This document shows positions 35,331 through 48,478 of a stretch of 64,000 nt of DNA, piece after piece (within the stretch, counting starts at the first letter, position 1; each line of letters opens with the position of its first letter). The notes under the pieces are model-generated. The model saw only the letters and a list, made by a program, of their open reading frames with translations. It was not told the DNA's origin and did not search any database. Source of the DNA: Combretum micranthum. Lineage: Eukaryota > Streptophyta > Magnoliopsida > Myrtales > Combretaceae. Where the stretch lies: positions 186,001 through 250,000 of the forward strand of contig JAMXBD010001206.1 in the NCBI GenBank assembly GCA_024138025.1. The letters are read 5' to 3'. Made by a program: the position numbers and the translations under genes.

Positions 35331-38300
35331 AGCTGATGACCTAGTTTAGTCCATTTGAGCCTTATCAAAGTCAAACAAAGCCCCAAATAGCCTAGAAAGA
35401 GTAGAGAAAAATTAAGTAAGACTAAGGGTAGAGAAAATCAATTCAATGAATGATTCCTATTTTGAGCCTATCAAAACAAATCTCTCTAAGACATCTCTAA
35501 TTAGGCCTAGTATTTTAGACCACATCACTATGCTAAGAAACTGATTCATGGCATCAAATTAGGTTGAGTACCCAATTACAAAATCACCTTCTACAATATT
35601 CTTTATAACCTTATGCTCTTCATTACCACGTCCATTTAAATAGAAGTGTTGTTGAATTGATTTCTTCAGTGAAAGATGGTTATGATAACGAAATCCATAA
35701 AGATCATGAACACAAAAAAAAATAAAAATAAAAAAATCATTAATATTATCTTGATACGTATTTATAAATTTGATGAATAATTACAAGAATGGATTTAGAT
35801 GGGTTGATAGTTTTCGATCCCAAGTTTGGGAAAAAAAAGGTTAAAATATTAAAGGATTTTTGAAAAACAAATAATAATATTGTATATATTTTAAAAAGTA
35901 AAATATAACACAATATTTGAAACATAGTTTAGTGATTAAATGTTTGATATTATAATAATAAGGTAAATTATGTTAGAAGATATTAATGTTTGGGGTAGGT
36001 TTATTTAAGGTATCAATGTTTTAAGTGGTTAAAAAGAAGAATCAATGTGGAATGTCACTATGGATACTTGTATTTGTATTAATTTTTTACTTTTAAATCT
36101 GCTTGCATTTTTATGTTCAAATATTATTTTTTCTAATCTATATTTATTGAAAACAAGACTTTTACACTAGTTTTATGTATTAAATTTATTTTCAATAAAC
36201 TTTTAGCTAAATTTTAATCGACATATCTGCATTGATAAAGGTAAAAATTTATTTATTTATTTTTCATTCTCTCAGGGAAGTGCTTCAAAAACTCGATCAT
36301 TTATCGTTAAAAAAATCCCTCTAACCTATTAAGTTTTAGAAAATTTCATGTTGTAATTATTAAACAAATCTTTTCATACAAAAGAAATGTAATACAATTG
36401 ACATAACTAATGGATATTTTTATATAAGTGATTCTGAAATTGATTTAATTAAGGTATATTTTCTTCGCTCTCCTTTTATATGATTCTGTGTTTGTCAAGT
36501 AGTAATATTATTGAAATAAATCATAGTAATAGTGCAGAAATTTTAACATACATGTTTAAATTTTATTAGTACTTATGCTCTAATTCTACTATTTATCAAT
36601 TAACATGTGCGTTAGTACTATTGAAGCAAGCATTTCATATTCTTGAAAGTTGAAATATCATGGTCTCTTAAGGTAAGTCAATGTTGTCTTGAAAACTTAT
36701 TGGATGTACTTTATTGAAGATTTTAGCAATAATAATTGAATTAGAGGTGGGGTTTTGAAAAAAAATCTTATAAATTCAATTTAATATGTAACCAAATAAA
36801 AAAAATAAAAATTTAGATGAAAAGTTGAAGGTATGAGTACCCAACAAGACCAATGTACACATCTCTTTTACACTCAAAATGTTCTATGCAAGGGGATAAA
36901 ATTGTTTCTCCAAAGAAAACCAAATCCACCAAATTGAAGAGTAGGTACATTAAGGGTGTGTTTAGCTCATTAGTTTGACATTAAATCGGCTTCAATTAGA
37001 TAATCATTTTTAATTTGGTGTTTGGCAGAATACAAATGGAAAATTGATAGAATTTAAATTATTTATATACGGATCAAATACACATGATACAAAACATACA
37101 TAAAAATGAGACAATTTAAATAGACCATAAATCTCATATGATGGATGATATAATCATATATAAGAGATGAAAACAACTTTTCATGTGCCTTTTTAAACAA
37201 TTTTTCCGGTTTATATTTATCAGCTCAATTTTGTATTCCTATTATTAACCACTGCCTTATTCCATAACTATTTTAAATTGATTATATCACTATAATTTTC
37301 AGTAAATGAACCAAATATGGAGTGTGTCTTGCATCTGTTTCATAGAGGGTGAAGAATGACGAGGATGCTTCAACTTCCGTTAAACTATAGACCGTAATAC
37401 TTAATGCATGTAAACTCATCGTGTCCAAAATTCTATTGGTGTTGTTCATCACTTTCAAATGCATCAAATCATTTAATATAAGCTAATTACTTGATTTTGC
37501 CTATCATTTGCGTGAAAGCACTTTACTACAAAACAAATAAACCATTAGTCCATTCACAACATCCAATCATATCACGTCTATATTGAAAAATTTTGCTGTC
37601 CCAACTCTATCTCAAGTAATAATAACGCAACACGTGTACGTAGAGTGATAATAATTGTTTGCTTTATTTTATAGATGTTTTATATATATTTTTTAAATTT
37701 ATTTAACACATATCAAGCGTCTATTGGTTGAGACAGGATGAAGATAGCATATCCAGGACAGCAAATATTTTTCTCATCTATATATACTAATAAGAATAGC
37801 AGTTGCTTTACTTAAGAAGCATTAGTAACATGAATAGAGGCCCTGTCTTATGCACAGATTATATAAGTAAATCCCTCCTATCATGATTCCAACACCAAGC
37901 AAACATCTTAAGTATTTCCCTAACTTATTGAAGCTCACACTTTGTTATCGTAAAACTTGGTTATAAGATATAAAGTTTATTCTTATCGGTTTCTTGGAAT
38001 GTATATAGTGTTATGTACCTAGACTTCGAACAAGGCATATGCTAAACTCTTTGCTATCAATCCTCTTGTTTAATATCTCGATTGATTTTTTTTTCCCATG
38101 AATGAGAATCTAGAGAGTCTAACTAAAAACGAATTGTTTGAGAATTAAATTTTAATTTGACCAAATAAGTTATTTTAGGTTTGATGGGCAAAGGAGATTG
38201 GAGGAATAAGTGAACCCAAGAAAATAAGCCCAGGATCAAGTTCAATAGCCCAAGGAAAAGGGCTACACAATCCAGCATAGCTATTTCAAGTCAAGTGGGC

Positions 38301-40960
38301 TGAGTGGTTTTCAAATTACTCAAGTCAAGCCCATGAAAGCTACACGTATAGTAACTGGCTTATGGCCTTATCGGGAAAGTCCGAAGACTACGGTACATCC
38401 TTCTTTCTTCTCTGCCAGTGAGAGCAGTAAATTGAGTCGATGTAAATGTTTTCTATATATATATATAATATATAATATATATATATAACAAGTTTAATGA
38501 ATAGTCTGGTTCTGACTAACTTCTTATGTCTTTTAAAGGCCATTTCTTACACAATGATTGAACTTTTGGGTTTTTATTTACCTTATATATCTTTGAAACT
38601 ATAGTAAAACCCGATTAATTTTCTTGCAATGTTGGTCATAACTCAAGGTGCTATAACCATGAAACTATTACCATTGCAACTTCTCCTTGGGAGAAACATA
38701 TCCGGCTGATGAATTACTATACATCCAAATTAGGTTAATTTAGATATTCAACTTTAGTTCCAATCATCCCAACATACTTTCCTCCATATAATAATAATAA
38801 TAATATTCAACTTGGATATTCAACTTTACTTTCAATCAACCAAGCATAGATAAACTATATATGCATGTTATCGCACGTAAAACTAGCCTACTAATTGAAG
38901 GGGTGATAGAGAATATAACCCGTTATATCAGTAAAATTCAAATAAACAACAACAAAAGTGTTACTGTTACATAAATGAAAAGTATAATTGATGTTTCATA
39001 AATGCTTTAGCTGCTTCACTAAAAGTGCAAAAAGGAAAGGGGGGGAAAAATGGAAACCGACCAAAAGAATCACATTTCATTTAAATCGTAGACATCTCCA
39101 CTTTTAGCTTTTTGGTGAAAATATAGTATGGGTTAATTGTACTTTAAATCGAAAACGGTCTTTTTTTGTGATTAATTAAAGATCTTTAATAGCAAAATTT
39201 GTACATTAAAAACATTTCTTTTGTGTTATCTGCAGGCAGTGGACCAGTGCAAATAGCACAGGAAATAATTGGAAACAAGACTTACACACAAAATTTAAAA
39301 TTGACATAGAAAAATACAAACGATCTTTATATAACTCTAACATATAAACAGAAACTAATGGCAATGATAGAGAGGAAAAAAAAAAAAAAAAGGCTGTATA
39401 ATGACAATAACTGTAAAGATGCGTGAAAAAGGCTTATCTTGATTTAAAATATATTTATACTTATAAAGTAATTCTTTATTATATAAAAAAACCTTATATA
39501 TCGTTTAAAAGGAAAGTATTAAATTTAATATTTAAATTTTATTTAAAATTTAAATAAATATCTAAATTATAAAATTATTAATTTAAAATTCAATCAAAAT
39601 TTTTATAATCACTTTTATCATCTTACGGTATCTCTGTATGATCTGTTTTCGAACATGATGCTCGACAGTGATAGGTATATTAACAAAAATTCAACAATAT
39701 ATATATTTTACATCCACAAATTGAGCAAACGGCGTACAGTTTCCATTTTGGTATGGAATAGATTATTTAATACACGAGCATCGATGCTTGCCTTGACTCA
39801 CCACTTACATGCCCGATGACACGATAGATTAGGCCTAAGCTGAACCCTGAGAATCTTATCCTCAACAGCATCCCATTTAATTACATATATAGGAGCACTA
39901 ACTAGTAACTCCAAAAGAGCTGCACCAAAATGAACAGCGCTTTTCCTTTTTTTTTTTTTTTTTCCTTTTAATTCTCTTTTGAATTAGATAATGCATTTAG
40001 CTTTTAAATGCACCAATCAATTAATTTTACTGCAGGTGATTTTTTATTTTATTATATGCTTAGAAAAAATCATCATTAAAAATGAATTTATTTTGAATAA
40101 AGGCCAATAATTTATACAATTTAACTTATATGCGGTATGTCGATATATTATTAAATTGCAATAAATGATAAGTAACCATAAGAATTACGAATAATAATCT
40201 TAAATTTTTATTTCTATTTAAAAGATAATTTCAAATTTCTTGAAGTGTTTTTCCTTTAACCTCGACGCTATCCTTTTCTTTTCAAATTTTTTTCCAAACA
40301 CAAAAAACTTTAATGCTATATATGGACATATAAGAGTTTAGAATTAGTTGTAAGCTGAAAAGTATAGCCACCAAAATCAAAATGATTTCCTCTTCTTTGG
40401 ACTAAGACGACTTAAAATAAGAAAAAAATCCATTATATTTATATACTGAATCTACCATATTTGAATTAAGCAAAACCAATCTATCGAATTTATACTAATT
40501 GATTATATTTGATCAAAACCTGATATTTATAGGAAATTTTATGATTTTATCATTATTGTTGATGAGACCAGTATTATCATCATCAAATAGCTTTTATTAT
40601 ATTTAATCGTGATCGAATCATTAAATAATAAATATTTTTATTATTATATTTATTTTAATAATTAGATAATAATGATACTATAAAAGCTCTCAACCTTCAC
40701 ACGAGATAAGTTTCATATTTACGCTTCGATCAATCTACCATTGTCACGAGCTCCTTGCTTAAACTAATAATTTCCGTATAGGTATCATTCGATTTCTTCT
40801 CTCTCTCCCTTTTTTCATTTTTTTTTCCCTCCTGACACATAACCGACTATGGCTTACTTTTGCCTGATTCCAACATTACCAAAAGCAAAAAGACACCCTC
40901 GAGCTCGAATCCATCCGCCGACCAATCTTTTCATGGGCGTAAATTCCTAAAATTTTCCAT
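35331..40960. other. Long AT-rich gene-free stretch
   Basis: No gene or RNA I can support. A relative of the tandem repeat lies at about 36,003-36,052. At 36,953-37,322 ends like GGGTGTGTTTAGCTCATT and GAACCAAATATGG are loosely complementary, a possible decayed MITE without a clear duplication. An (AT)n tract is at 38,454-38,488. At 38,210-38,340 AGCCCA/GGGCT words suggest another repeat remnant. Confidence 0.4.
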
Positions 40961-40962
40961 CC

Positions 40963-40970
40963 TTTAAATA
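40963..40970 (+). promoter_or_regulatory. TATA-box candidate for the small gene
   Basis: TTTAAATA, about 62 bases upstream of the ATG at 41032. Confidence 0.4.
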
Positions 40971-41031
40971 GAGCTAATCTCGTCTTAATCCACCTTGTTA
41001 ATTGTTATCCTACTACTCCCATGCTACTACG

Positions 41032-41367
41032 ATGGCCATGTCTTCCAATTCTCGTAAATCTCAACACACAAGTGATGCATCCGTAGATGTTGGCAAAGTT
41101 AGTGTGGAAGAATTAGAACAGGAAACTTGTTCTAAGCCAATAAACGATGTCAGCACCACTCATCTTCAAATTAAACCAGCAAACTCTTCTCAAACACTAG
41201 ACAAGGAAGTGGTTCTTCGCCGCATACGGCAAAGGAAGCGTACGAACAAGCTCCGTGCAGCTCTAAAGGCGTTGTTCGGGCCGCCCGCTTCCGCTGTGGA
41301 GGTGGACAGGGCCTCAGCTATGGTCCAGCATAAGAGATGGGTGGATGATGCCTTTGCTGCCCCCTAG
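41032..41367 (+). CDS. Small basic protein of unknown function (111 aa)
   Basis: Single-exon frame from ATG 41032 to TAG 41365-41367. A second in-frame ATG at 41038 is also possible. The N-terminal half is polar and probably disordered. Residues from about 62 on carry a dense basic run (L-R-R-I-R-Q-R-K-R-T-N-K-L-R), which could be a nuclear signal or nucleic-acid or membrane contact. It ends with W-V-D-D-A-F-A-A-P. The pattern of a conserved-looking basic block plus an acidic/aromatic tail, GC-richer codons than the flanks, a TATA candidate and an AATAAA at 41460-41465 support a real gene. I do not recognise a named family. It is the only gene here with no reading-frame lesion; a copia element sits about 310 bases beyond its stop. 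Confidence 0.72.
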   Translation: MAMSSNSRKSQHTSDASVDVGKVSVEELEQETCSKPINDVSTTHLQIKPANSSQTLDKEVVLRRIRQRKRTNKLRAALKALFGPPASAVEVDRASAMVQHKRWVDDAFAAP

Positions 41368-41459
41368 TTGCTAGATCGTGCTATTATGTCTACTAGGAAG
41401 GAATGAGAAATGTAATATTAGACTTGTAGCTTTCGTCCTGTACATTAATTTTGTTCATA

Positions 41460-41465
41460 AATAAA
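41460..41465 (+). terminator. Polyadenylation signal candidate
   Basis: AATAAA about 95 bases after the stop codon of the small gene. Confidence 0.45.
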
Positions 41466-41676
41466 ATTCAAATCCCATTAATTGTTATATCTTTTACATA
41501 ACAAAATTATCTGTGTAGATGGATCTTTATTTTCGATAAATTGTAACTACAGCTTCTAATCCTTTTCTGTGACCGAGTTAGGGGCGCCTCGATAGGAAAA
41601 TGTGAGCCCAAACCTGCCAAAAATTTCATAGAATTTATAAGAATCGCAACTTATTTACACTATTAATACAATTTCT

Positions 41677-41860
41677 TGATAAGGATTGATACTTAGGTAT
41701 AGATAAGTATAGGCTGTTATATATAGATAAAGATGAGTTGTTGTAACAGTATAGATTAGCTTCATTTGGATTTCTGATATATCCAATCTGCTATCCCTTT
41801 GTATATAAATACATCAATAATAATGAGAATAAACAAGGTTTTTTAGCCATTGCCTTCTCA
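41677..41860 (+). repeat. 5' LTR of the second copia element
   Basis: TGATAAGGATTG...GCCTTCTCA. TATATAAAT at 41802-41810 is a TATA-box candidate, well placed for the LTR promoter. Confidence 0.95.
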
Positions 41861-41872
41861 TGGTATCAGAGC
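41861..41872 (+). other. Primer-binding site, initiator-Met tRNA type
   Basis: TGGTATCAGAGC directly follows the 5' LTR. Confidence 0.95.
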
Positions 41873-41915
41873 CTATTCAAGGGGTCTAACAATCGAATTT
41901 TTTTTTTCTCTCAAC

Positions 41916-44900
41916 ATGTCTACATTATTAAGTACTATTACCCACCCCGCCAATTCCAGTTCTTCATCTTCTTCGAACACAACTTCTTTTCCCAATGTTT
42001 CTCATTCTTTACCTATTAAGCTGAATTCCACCAATTATCTCCTAGGGAAGGCTTAACTCTTACCATTACTGCATAGTTACAATCTCGCAACACATATTGA
42101 TGGTACTGCTTCCCCACCTCAAACTATTGATAATCAACCCAATCCTGAGTATGATACTTGGTTTTGGATGGATCAGCTTGTGTTAAGTTGGATCATTGGA
42201 TCTATGACTGAATCTTTTGTCCCTCAAATTATCGGCACAATAAACGCTAGACAAGCTTGGCAAAACTGGCTGCAACCTATGCCTTCGGCTCTCGCGCACA
42301 GATCCGAACATTGAAGAACAAATTTTTCAGATTAGAGAAAAGTCATAGCGAAAACATTACTCAGTATATGCAACATGCAAAAGGGATGTTTGATCAACTT
42401 TTTGTTCTTGGAAGTCCAATCTCTAATGATGATCTCGTCCATGTGATAGTTCAAGGCCTTGGTAAACCATACCGTCCCTTTGTTCATAGTTTGTTACATA
42501 GAATTGATCTTGTTACCTATGATGATCTTTTTGGTTTTCTTCTCAGCGAGGAAAACGGCTTGGAAACAGACTCTGTTATCAAAGATTCTGTTCTACCGAC
42601 TGCTCATTATGCCAACATTTCATTCCGTGGACAATCAACACTGAGAGGAAGAAGCGATCGCAGTCAGGGATGTGGGAGAGGCATCTACCCTTCTCAATTT
42701 CCCTCACAACCTTACTCGAGCATTTTGGGACCTCCTCCTACGATGCCACCAACCAGCTCATAGGTAGCCTCCATCACTTGTCACAATTGTCATGGCTTCG
42801 GTCATTTAGCCAGACAATGCCCCTCACCAAAGACTCACATCAACTACTTCTCTAAGCCTACTGCTCACCTCGCCACAAATAGCAAAACTCCAAACTCTAT
42901 TTAGCCCCAGCAATGGATATTAGATACTGACGCTACCCATCATCTCACATCTGATTTGGAGAATCTGATTGTTCATTCTGCATATAATGGTCCTGATGCC
43001 GTAATCATTGGCAATGGTAAAACTCTTCCTATTTCTCATGTTGGCTCCTCTCTTTATCACACTAACTCTCACACTTTTAACTTACAAAACATTCTTTGTG
43101 TTCCTTCTTCTTGTAGTAATTTACTTTCTGTTCAATCTCTCACCAAATCTAACAAAGTTTCTATTGAATTCTTTCCTGATCACTTTGTCATTAAGGATAT
43201 CCGCACGAGAGCAATCCTCCACAAAGGCCAGGATGATCGCAGACTTTATTCCATGTCTCTTCAACCAAAGCCCCTGTCTACGAATGTTACCCATGCTTTT
43301 TTATGTTCCTTGTATGATTGGCATTCACATCTTGGACATGCCAATTTTCATACTGTTCATCATGTTTTAGGACATAATAACTCTCCTTTAGCAACAAAAC
43401 TACTTCTACTGTTTGTCATTCTTGTGCTATCAGTAAAAGTCACAAATTATCTTTTTCTCCTTCCACTCATCATACTACTGCTCCTTTAGAATTAATTTGC
43501 TCTGATCTACGGGGACCAGCACCAATTGATTCTTATGATGGCAACAAATACTATGTCATATTTTATGATCACTATAGCAAATATACCTAGATTTATTTGA
43601 TCAAGTATAAATATGAAGTTTTAAGCGTATTTATCATATTTCGGCTTCTCATTGAAAAATATTTTCAACGTCCTATAAAATCCTTTCAAGCAGATTGGGG
43701 AGGTGAATTTCAAGCTTTAACTAACTATTTGCTAACTCATGGCATTACTCAGCGATCTACTTATCCTAAAACACCAGAACGAAATGGTTGTGCTGAACGC
43801 AAACACAACATATAGTTGAAACTAGCCTCTCATTGCTTCATCATTCTTCTGTGCCTATCAAATATTGGCCACTTGCTTTTGACACTACAGTATACTTGAT
43901 TAATAGATTACCTACATCAATTCTTCAATTTGATCATCCATATCATAAATTATTTCATCTAAATCCCAGCTATAGTGATCTCCGTATTTTTGGTTGTCTA
44001 TGCTATCCATGGCTGCGTCCTTATGTTAAAAATAAATTGTCACATTGTTCTCGATCGTGTGTTTTCTTGGGATATCATAAGATACATAAAGGCTATATTT
44101 GTCTTGATTTAGCCTCAACTAAATTTTTTATCTCACACCATGTCATTTTTTATGAACAACAATTTCCTTTTCGACAACGAGATGATGGTCGCGCCCAGAC
44201 TTCCTCCATATCCACAGAAGGCCCATTTCAGATCTCCTCAGCCGCTACTCTTCTCCCTACCTACAATACAAACCAACCGTCAATGCTTCCCTGCACCTCT
44301 CAAATACCGTCCTCACCTTCACCCGATACATCTCCTCAAACCAGTTCTCCATCAGTTCTAGCTAAATCACCTCCCCCATCCACACTTCAAACACCAAAAC
44401 TTCCTACACACTATTCATCCATTCTCGATGCCCCCAATTCTACACCTCCCTCCACTTCTCCCTCTCGTGGCATCTCCTTAGCTGCTGATTTGACTACAAA
44501 GCCTACTCACCATTTGCCCAAATTGCATCCAATGGTGACTAGACTTCAAACAGGACATCTTAAGCCTAAAGCTCTTCTCTCCACAAATCCTGATCTGCAA
44601 GAGCTAACATGCTTCTCTCAAGCAACCAAGTCATCTCACTGGTGAACAGCCATGCGTGCTGAGTTCAACGCTATGGTTCATAATCATACTTGGACACTTG
44701 TTCCCCCATCCTCTTCGCAAAATGTTGTTGGATGCAAATGGGTTTATCGCATGAAATATAACAAAGATGGTTCCATTGATCGATATAAGGCCCGATTAGT
44801 TGCCAAAGGTTTTCACCAACACCCTGGCATCGATTATATAGAAACATTCAGTGCCGTGGTCAAGCCTGCTACTGTTTGTATCATTTTGTCTCTTGCTCTC

Positions 44901-46140
44901 TCCTTTGGTTGGCAAGTTAATCAATATGATGTATCAAATGCCTTCCTACATGGTTCATTGGATGAGGTTGTCTATATGCATCAACCTCCAGGCTTTGTGG
45001 ATGCTAGTAGACCTTCTTATGTTTGTAAGTTGAGCAAATCTATTTATGGGCTTAAACAAGCACCACGGCGATGGCAGAAATATCATATTACAGCTCTCCT
45101 TGATCTTGGCTTTATTGGATCCAAAACAGATAGCTCCTGCTATTACTACAAGCATAGCCATTGGGTTATTTTCTTGATCATTTATGTTGATGATCTACTA
45201 TGCATGGGTAATGATCCTTCCTTCTTTCAATCTATTATTCGCAAGCTTTAATCTCATTTTCCACTCAAGATCTTGGTCGGATTGACAATTTTCTTGGTGT
45301 GGAAGCCACATGGACTTCTCAAGATTTATTCTTATCCTAATCAAAGTATATTGCTGAGGTATTGGACAAGGCTCGCATGCATGAAGCCAAAGGCGTTTCT
45401 ACTCCTTACTATTCTCAATCATCATTGCCTACTTCTGCTTGTACTGCTTTTGAAGATCCCACTCTCTTCCGAAGTATTTTCGGTGCTCTACAATATCTTT
45501 CCATGACCCGACCTGACATTTCCTTTGTTGTCAATAAGGTCTCTCAATATATGCATCAACCTCTTGATTCTCATTGGGTGGCTGTCGAAAGAATCTTAAG
45601 ATACCTTTGATCCACACTCCACTACGGTTTATTTCTTCGCTCCTCCTCCAACCATACTCTTTTGTGCTTATAGGGATGCAGGCTGGGGAGGCAACTCAGA
45701 AGACCGTAAATCCACTACAGGCATGTGTATCTACTTGGGTCTAAATCTTATCTCACGGGTCTCACGAAAACAACGGACTGTAGCTCGCTCTTCCACCGAA
45801 GCTGAATATCGTGCTGTGGCCACAATTGCTTGTGAATTGCAGTGGGTTCAATCTTTTTTTACAGAAATAGGAGCTGTCTTCTCTATTCCTCCAGTCATAT
45901 GGTGTGATAATATCTTCGCTGCTTACCTCACCAACATGCCTATTTTCCATTCCCGATCCAAGCATTTGAGATTGATTTTCATTTTGTACAAGATAAGGTA
46001 GCTAATAAGGAACTTGAGGTCCACTAAATCTCTACTCATGATCAGCTTGCTGACATTCTTACCAAGCCTCTTTACTAAGTCCAAATTTCAACTTCTTCAA
46101 GACAAGTTGACAGTTCTTCCCAAACCTACTCAACTTGAGG
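41916..46140 (+). pseudogene. Copia gag-pol, heavily broken
   Basis: Starts at ATG 41916 after a short leader. Recognisable parts in order: gag with a Ser-rich N-terminus; a C-x2-C-x4-H-x4-C knuckle (about 42,779-42,820); the protease site, where D-T-G has become D-T-D (42923-42931); GAG-pre-integrase W-H-S-H-L-G-H; integrase D-W-G-G-E-F and A-E-R-K-H; reverse transcriptase Y-V-D-D (45183-45194); and RNase H S-S-T-E-A-E-Y-R. Stops include 42054, 42761, 42902, 43588, 44643, 45249, 45338 and 45608. Most fit CAA or CAG to TAA/TAG, CGA to TGA, or TGG to TAG. Frameshifts occur near 42,263, 43,398, 43,806, 45,270 and between 45,610 and 45,720. Confidence 0.93.
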
Positions 46141-46144
46141 GAGG
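46137..46144 (+). other. Polypurine tract of the second copia element
   Basis: GAGGGAGG one base before the 3' LTR. Confidence 0.85.
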
Positions 46145-46145
46145 T

Positions 46146-46329
46146 TGATAAGGATTGATACTTAGGTATAGATAAGTATAGGCTGTTATATATAGATAAA
46201 GATGAGTTGTTGTAACAATATAGATTAGCTTCATTTGGATTTCTGATATATCCAATCTACTATCCCTTTATACATAAATACATCAGTAATAATGAGAATA
46301 AACAAGGTTCTTTGGCCATTGCCTTCTCA
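46146..46329 (+). repeat. 3' LTR of the second copia element
   Basis: Same length and ends as the 5' copy, with seven transition differences. Confidence 0.95.
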
Positions 46330-46366
46330 TTTTTATTATGATTAGATGATAGCTCAATACACTTTT

Positions 46367-46639
46367 GGTATGTTTGGCTTACTAAAATGGAATATGCTGG
46401 AATGAAACAGTAATTTTTTATTTTATAATTAGAAATATTTTCGGAATAAAACATACTTTTTAGTTAAGAATAACCATTCTTCCAATAAATGAAAGGAATG
46501 ATGATTCATTATCTATTTTGCATCATATAGACTAGATAATTTTTTTATATAATAATTTGCAAACTAAATAAAAGAAGAGATATTCCATGAGAATAAAGCT
46601 GGAATATTGATTTTATTCCATCCAACCAAACATATACAG
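46367..46639. mobile_element. MITE-like element, candidate hAT type
   Basis: Left TGGTATGTTTGGCT...ATGGAATA and right TATTCCAT..AACCAAACATATACA (spaced forms) are near-complementary ends around a short AT-rich core. No clear 8-bp duplication. It lies within 40 bases of the copia 3' LTR. Confidence 0.42.
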
Positions 46640-48478
46640 GCAAAATATATATATATATATACACACACTATAATTTTGCACATCTATCAATAAAAATTAA
46701 ATTATTTTTGCAGCCATTGTGACCTTTTTCTGTATTGCTAAGCTAAAACAAATGGGGGATTGAGTGTTTTGGGAACATAAAATGCAATGTTCGATCATGT
46801 AAAAATTTCAAGAGTAGTATTAAATTACACCATTGAAAAATTAAAGGCAACATGTAAAATTGAAGCAAACTATTTCATTTAAAAAAAATAAAAATAAAAA
46901 ATATTTGGCAACGAAAATGTTTTTGGGTTTATTTGTGCTCTGACCAAGAGAATCAACTTCAGGCCCAATATTATTGTTAGACAATTCATGTTATGGCCCA
47001 ACTTGTGCTTGATATTTTGTGCTTGTGCAAATGAATGAACATGTTTTAATTTTGAGATTAAAACTAAAGAGAATGCCAATTTAATGTTTAAACCTTGATT
47101 TTTAATGATTGAGTACTTATTTTTTTTTTAAATTTCATTACAACTTGTTTTCTACATTAATGATTGTTCTATTTTATTATATTCTAGTATCCATACCTTA
47201 GTTTTGATTGTATTTTTAGCGTTAACATTTTAGTTATAATGCATTATAGTGTTTGTTTACTGTCTAATTCATCAAAAAAAAAATTATTTTAGACTTTTAG
47301 TTGATAAATGATTTTAGAAATAAAAAGAAAATTATATATATCTAAGAATTTCAATTGTGTGCTACTTTTTGCTTATATTTTTCAATTTTGCTAAAATATT
47401 ATGTTGATAGAAACCCTTAATATCAACTTTGATTGAAAATAAGTTTTTATTATGTTTTTCAATATTACATAAACTAGATAAAATTTTGAAATGGTTAATA
47501 AATTTATAAATTAGGTGTCTTTCAATTTATAACATCAACTTTCAAACTGGTCAAATAATATACTTCTATATATCTTATTTAAATATTTTTTGTAGTGTTT
47601 CATGAAGGTATATTTGTTTCATTATCTTTGTGGGAGAAAATAACCTCTTTCTAATTACATTAAAAAATTGTTGTAACTGTTCAAGTTTGAAATGTGCAGT
47701 GGCCTTATCATGTAAGCAAAAAACTCAAATTAAATCTTTCTTCTTTCTTCTTAAGGAAGAATCTTGTTGGGCCGCACTTAGGCTAAGAGGCTTGTATTTG
47801 AAAGGCTAGTTGAAATTTGACCATTAATAATATTTATCTTTAAATATACAAAAATAAAAATGTCAAACAAATCTGCCTAAGAAAAATAATGATTTTAGCA
47901 ATACGATATTACGTTAAATTAGTATCTTTTTAAAAAAGAAAAATTACAAGAAGGACTTTTCAATGACTATAAGTGGACATGCACACAATATCCTATTCGC
48001 ATATTAGGAATCTCAAATTTTGAAAAATCAATACCATGATATATACAATTAGAGACATAACATAATGCTATATTTTGTGGAAATATATTATTGGACAAAT
48101 AAGGAAATTTGTATTTCAAGGCTAAATGATATATGGTTTGCAACTTATAACAATTTGAGATTTTTAATGGTTTAAATGACTACAACATGTATACAATATT
48201 TTATGTTTGAAAAATATGTATTTTAGAAGCTTGCAATAATATAAAATTACTAAAAATGGATATCATATCAAAAAGTTATGCATGGTACAATACTAACTTA
48301 AATATCTTTCTTTTAATTTTTAAAATAATATATCAATTATGAAAATTCAAATATTATTTTTAATAAATTAAATAAACAATAAAATGCATCAAAACTAAGG
48401 TGTAGGCTACAAATATAATCAAAACTAAAATATAGATGTTAAAATGCAAAATATATACATATGTATATATATATATAG
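46640..48478. other. AT-rich spacer
   Basis: No gene seen. A short AT tract followed by AC units is at about 46,647-46,668. Confidence 0.4.

Larger units (their letters stand above)
41677..46329 (+). mobile_element. Full-length but decayed Ty1/copia retrotransposon
   Basis: Two 184-base LTRs (41677-41860 and 46146-46329) with TG...CA ends, a primer site, gag-pol remains and a purine tract. Flanking pentamers TTTCT (41672-41676) and TTTTT (46330-46334) match at four of five, consistent with an old 5-bp duplication. The LTRs differ at seven positions, all transitions. Coding frames hold at least eight stops and about six shifts. Confidence 0.95.

Noticed and set aside
36953..37322. Possible hAT MITE with GTGTTTAG-type ends
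   Set aside because: End complementarity is weak and no 8-bp duplication could be found, so it is only mentioned in the spacer description.
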